Source: Thermococci archaeon
Lineage (GTDB): Archaea; Methanobacteriota_B; Thermococci; Thermococcales; Thermococcaceae
Direction of reading: 5' to 3'
Assembly: GCA_003663535.1 (NCBI GenBank)
Contig: QMUE01000035.1
Coordinates: forward strand, 1 to 9,659
Length of the DNA stretch: 9,659 bases
Shown: in pieces, positions 7,975 to 9,659 of the stretch
Layout: every line of letters begins with the position of its first letter
How positions within the stretch are numbered: the stretch's first letter is position 1
Notes under the pieces: model-generated
Databases searched by the model: none
What the model saw: only the letters and a program-made list of their open reading frames with translations
Told to the model about the DNA's origin: nothing
Translations under genes and position numbers: made by a program

Positions 7975-8040
7975 CCAGACAAAACTGCAATTGTGAGATT
8001 CTTTACAATTTTATCATTTCCTTTGTCTGGCATCCTCAAT
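7975..8040. repeat. Nested inverted repeat, possible terminator between convergent genes
   Basis: CCAGACAAA (7975-7983) and TTTGTCTGG (8032-8040) form a perfect 9-base inverted pair. Inside it AATTGT (7989-7994) pairs with ACAATT (8005-8010), extendable with G-U pairs. The structure covers the stop codon of the minus-strand gene ending at 8014 and lies downstream of the plus-strand ATPase fragment. A shared terminator or a small mobile-element scar would both fit. Confidence 0.35.
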
Positions 8041-8598
8041 AGAATTAACCAAAGAATTAATCAAGTTCTTTGCGACTTCATCCATAAGATGTTCCTGATA
8101 CCATTTAACGCTCATAAGGCCTTTAGAAGAATCTGTTACATGAGCAACTAGATATGCTTGCATTTCTCCATCAACATCAGAAACAAAGGTTATTAACTCC
8201 CGCTCTTTATCGGTGGCGTTCAAATACTTAAGATAGTGATCTGGTCTACCGAGGCTTGAATAAACTGCTCCCACTTTAATTGACCCCCTTGCTATAAAAG
8301 GGGAATAAGTTGTGTTTATTTCATCAACCCAAACAGCGAGGAACTGGCCGTCGCATTCCGTAGGAGACTCAAGAAACGAAACCTTGTAGCCTCTATTCTG
8401 CAGCTCCTCAGCAACGATTCTCCCAAACTTTGAATCAGGATACACACAAAAACCTTCTTTGGAAATAACATTTTTTGTAGATGCCACTCCCGACTGTACT
8501 GATGAGTGTATTTCTGATTTTCCGAAGCCAAAATTTCCAAAGTAGAAAGCTAACAGAGTAAACACAAGAAAAATTGCTACTATTTTCCATTTTTTCAT
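8014..8598 (-). CDS. Membrane-anchored or secreted protein of unknown function
   Basis: A 194-residue protein that I do not recognise. It begins MKKWKIVAIFLVFTLLAFYFGNF: a positive tip followed by about 18 hydrophobic residues, either an uncleaved anchor or a signal peptide. The rest is hydrophilic, so it should lie outside the membrane. Two cysteines (EGFCVYP and SPTECDGQ) could form a disulphide. Between them is a Rossmann-like pattern, GRIVAEELQNRGYKVSFL. An NTTYSPF segment offers a potential N-glycosylation site. ATG at 8598 is preceded by the weak site GAGGGA about six bases upstream and by a TATA box. There are 81 bases between its start and the 3' end of the exonuclease gene on the same strand, and it has its own promoter. 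It may be a core or an island gene. Confidence 0.75.
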   Translation of the reverse strand: MKKWKIVAIFLVFTLLAFYFGNFGFGKSEIHSSVQSGVASTKNVISKEGFCVYPDSKFGRIVAEELQNRGYKVSFLESPTECDGQFLAVWVDEINTTYSPFIARGSIKVGAVYSSLGRPDHYLKYLNATDKERELITFVSDVDGEMQAYLVAHVTDSSKGLMSVKWYQEHLMDEVAKNLINSLVNSIEDARQRK

Positions 8599-8643
8599 CT
8601 TCTATCCCTCTTACAATTTCTTTCTTTATTGTTTAAAATTTTT

Positions 8644-8656
8644 ACTATTTAAAAGC
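8644..8656 (-). promoter_or_regulatory. TATA box of the membrane-anchored protein gene
   Basis: GCTTTTAAATAGT on the minus strand lies about 50 bases before the ATG at 8598. This predicts an RNA start near 8625 and a leader of about 25 bases. Confidence 0.5.
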
Positions 8657-8679
8657 CTCGCCCTTTAAGGCAGGATAGC

Positions 8680-9621
8680 TCACTCTCTAATTGTCTTAAG
8701 CAACATACCAAAAAGTCTTGCAGTTGTTATTATATCCAAAGCATTGTGCTTTATTATTGGGATTACCAGAGCAGCCTTTCCAGTTTTTAAATAATAGCGA
8801 TAGAAATCGGGTATTAGAGCACTTGGAACATCGTCTTCTCTTTCAATCCCCAATAAATACCTTTCAAGAGTTTGTAGTCTATGATCAGGAACTCCCGCAA
8901 CCAGGCCCCTAGAAAAGAGATAAACATCATAGTTCGGCAATTCAAACTTCTCTTCAATCCCATAATGCTGTAATCTCTCCTGAATGAATGGAACATCAAA
9001 CCGCCTCCCATTGAAGGTTATCAGGGCCTCCTTTTCTCTAACTGCATCGAGAAACATCCGAATTATAGATTCCTCCTCCCTTAGATTCCTCGCAAAATAT
9101 TGTTTCATGATGAATTCATTACCTCTAAACTCTCCTGTTCCTATTAGAGTTATTGGACAACTAAAAAGGCCCAACGTCTCGATATCAACAACAAGAAACT
9201 TTTCTAGATCGTGGAAAGCGGCACAGTGAAGAATGAGAGGATGTGACATTTTGAACCTTCTCCCTATATACTCTACAATTTCATGAATCCGGCGTTCCTC
9301 TAAAAGCCTTAAGATTCGAGAAGCCTCACTTTCAAATCTGGGGTGCTTCATAAGATCCTTTAGAGTGGAATAACCTCTCTCCTTGAGTTTCATCTCTGTG
9401 CGAGGCCCAACTCCAGGTACTAATGATAGAGAAGACAAAAGATTCCATCTCACCTTCTCCACATCTGGCAACTCCAGTTTAATTCTCTCCCTTTCTTCTA
9501 TTAAATAACACTTCTTTGTCTCTCTTACAGGAACGTCCTCCTCTAGGAGTTTCCCCCCATACTTCTCCATAAACCGCCTCTTGAGCTCGTTCACAAAATA
9601 ATCATTCCATTCCATCAACAT
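8680..9621 (-). CDS. Helix-hairpin-helix plus RNase H-like DEDD exonuclease (YprB-type)
   Basis: A 313-residue predicted 3'-5' exonuclease. An N-terminal region is followed by a helix-hairpin-helix DNA-binding motif at about residues 66-90 (SLVPGVGPRTEMKLKERGYS). The RNase_H_2/YprB exonuclease domain covers about 141-310. Likely metal ligands are Asp146 and Glu148 in FLVVDIETLGL, Asp209 in FNGRRFDVPF, and His292 and Asp296 in KHNALDIITTARL, a complete DEDDh-like set. The product is cytoplasmic, with no signal. Substrate is unproven; DNA is suggested by the HhH motif. The frame begins at ATG 9621, and a second ATG two codons on (9615) is also possible; neither has a strong ribosome site. A TATA-like TATTTAA near 9652-9658 would give a very short leader. 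No damage is seen. Confidence 0.85.
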   Translation of the reverse strand: MLMEWNDYFVNELKRRFMEKYGGKLLEEDVPVRETKKCYLIEERERIKLELPDVEKVRWNLLSSLSLVPGVGPRTEMKLKERGYSTLKDLMKHPRFESEASRILRLLEERRIHEIVEYIGRRFKMSHPLILHCAAFHDLEKFLVVDIETLGLFSCPITLIGTGEFRGNEFIMKQYFARNLREEESIIRMFLDAVREKEALITFNGRRFDVPFIQERLQHYGIEEKFELPNYDVYLFSRGLVAGVPDHRLQTLERYLLGIEREDDVPSALIPDFYRYYLKTGKAALVIPIIKHNALDIITTARLFGMLLKTIRE

Positions 9622-9659
9622 TATTACCCAGAATAATCAGAGCAATTGATGTTAAATAC

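Noticed and set aside
3066..9659. A second tRNA-His 3' end repeat (attR) or a CRISPR array
   Set aside because: I looked for a GGTTCAAATCCCGG-like copy and for regularly spaced direct repeats and found neither in the window.

Overview
The window is chromosomal DNA of a hyperthermophilic euryarchaeon of the order Thermococcales (Pyrococcus/Thermococcus group). The support is a ribose-1,5-bisphosphate isomerase of the archaeal AMP pathway lying head-to-head with a kynurenine/aromatic-type aminotransferase (an arrangement I recall from Pyrococcus), an archaeal TYW3/Taw3, archaeal TATA boxes with strong GGAGG-type ribosome sites, and a tRNA-His gene that encodes both its -1 G and its CCA end. Species cannot be fixed from the sequence alone.

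Layout. (1) 1-2843 is ordinary core genome: an aminotransferase (minus, 3' end outside the window), a divergent promoter region with a long imperfect palindrome, R15P isomerase (plus), and tyw3 (minus, stop codons overlapping by 3 bases). (2) 2988-3065 is tRNA-His. Directly downstream of its 3' end, and reading antisense into it, is a short ribbon-helix-helix coding remnant. It resembles the N-terminal piece left when an SSV-type integrase gene is split by integration into a tRNA. (3) 3403-7452 is a decayed defence island on the minus strand, richer in G+C by eye than its flanks. It holds a type I restriction-modification remnant: hsdS with frameshifts and an amber codon, and hsdR with a frameshift, a nonsense codon and truncation after the DEAH motif. 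Between hsdS and hsdR lies an intact, overlapping two-gene cassette: a double winged-helix regulator (AbiEi-like) and a nucleotidyltransferase (AbiEii-like). The cassette starts from a TATA box enclosed by an 18-base inverted repeat that abuts the start codon. The broken hsdR is fused out of frame to the C-terminal third of an EVE-domain (UPF0310) gene. (4) 7453-7908 is the 3' part of an archaeal AAA ATPase gene on the plus strand, joined head-to-head to hsdS. (5) 8014-9621 holds a small membrane-anchored protein of unknown function and an HhH plus DEDD-type exonuclease, both intact, on the minus strand.

Interpretation. The island looks like the wreck of integration and recombination next to a tRNA attachment site. 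The restriction genes have lost function, while the putative toxin-antitoxin pair and its palindromic promoter are undamaged. That is the pattern expected of an addictive or self-regulated cassette outliving the restriction system that carried it. No hsdM, no C-terminal integrase half and no second tRNA-His 3' repeat is visible in this window.
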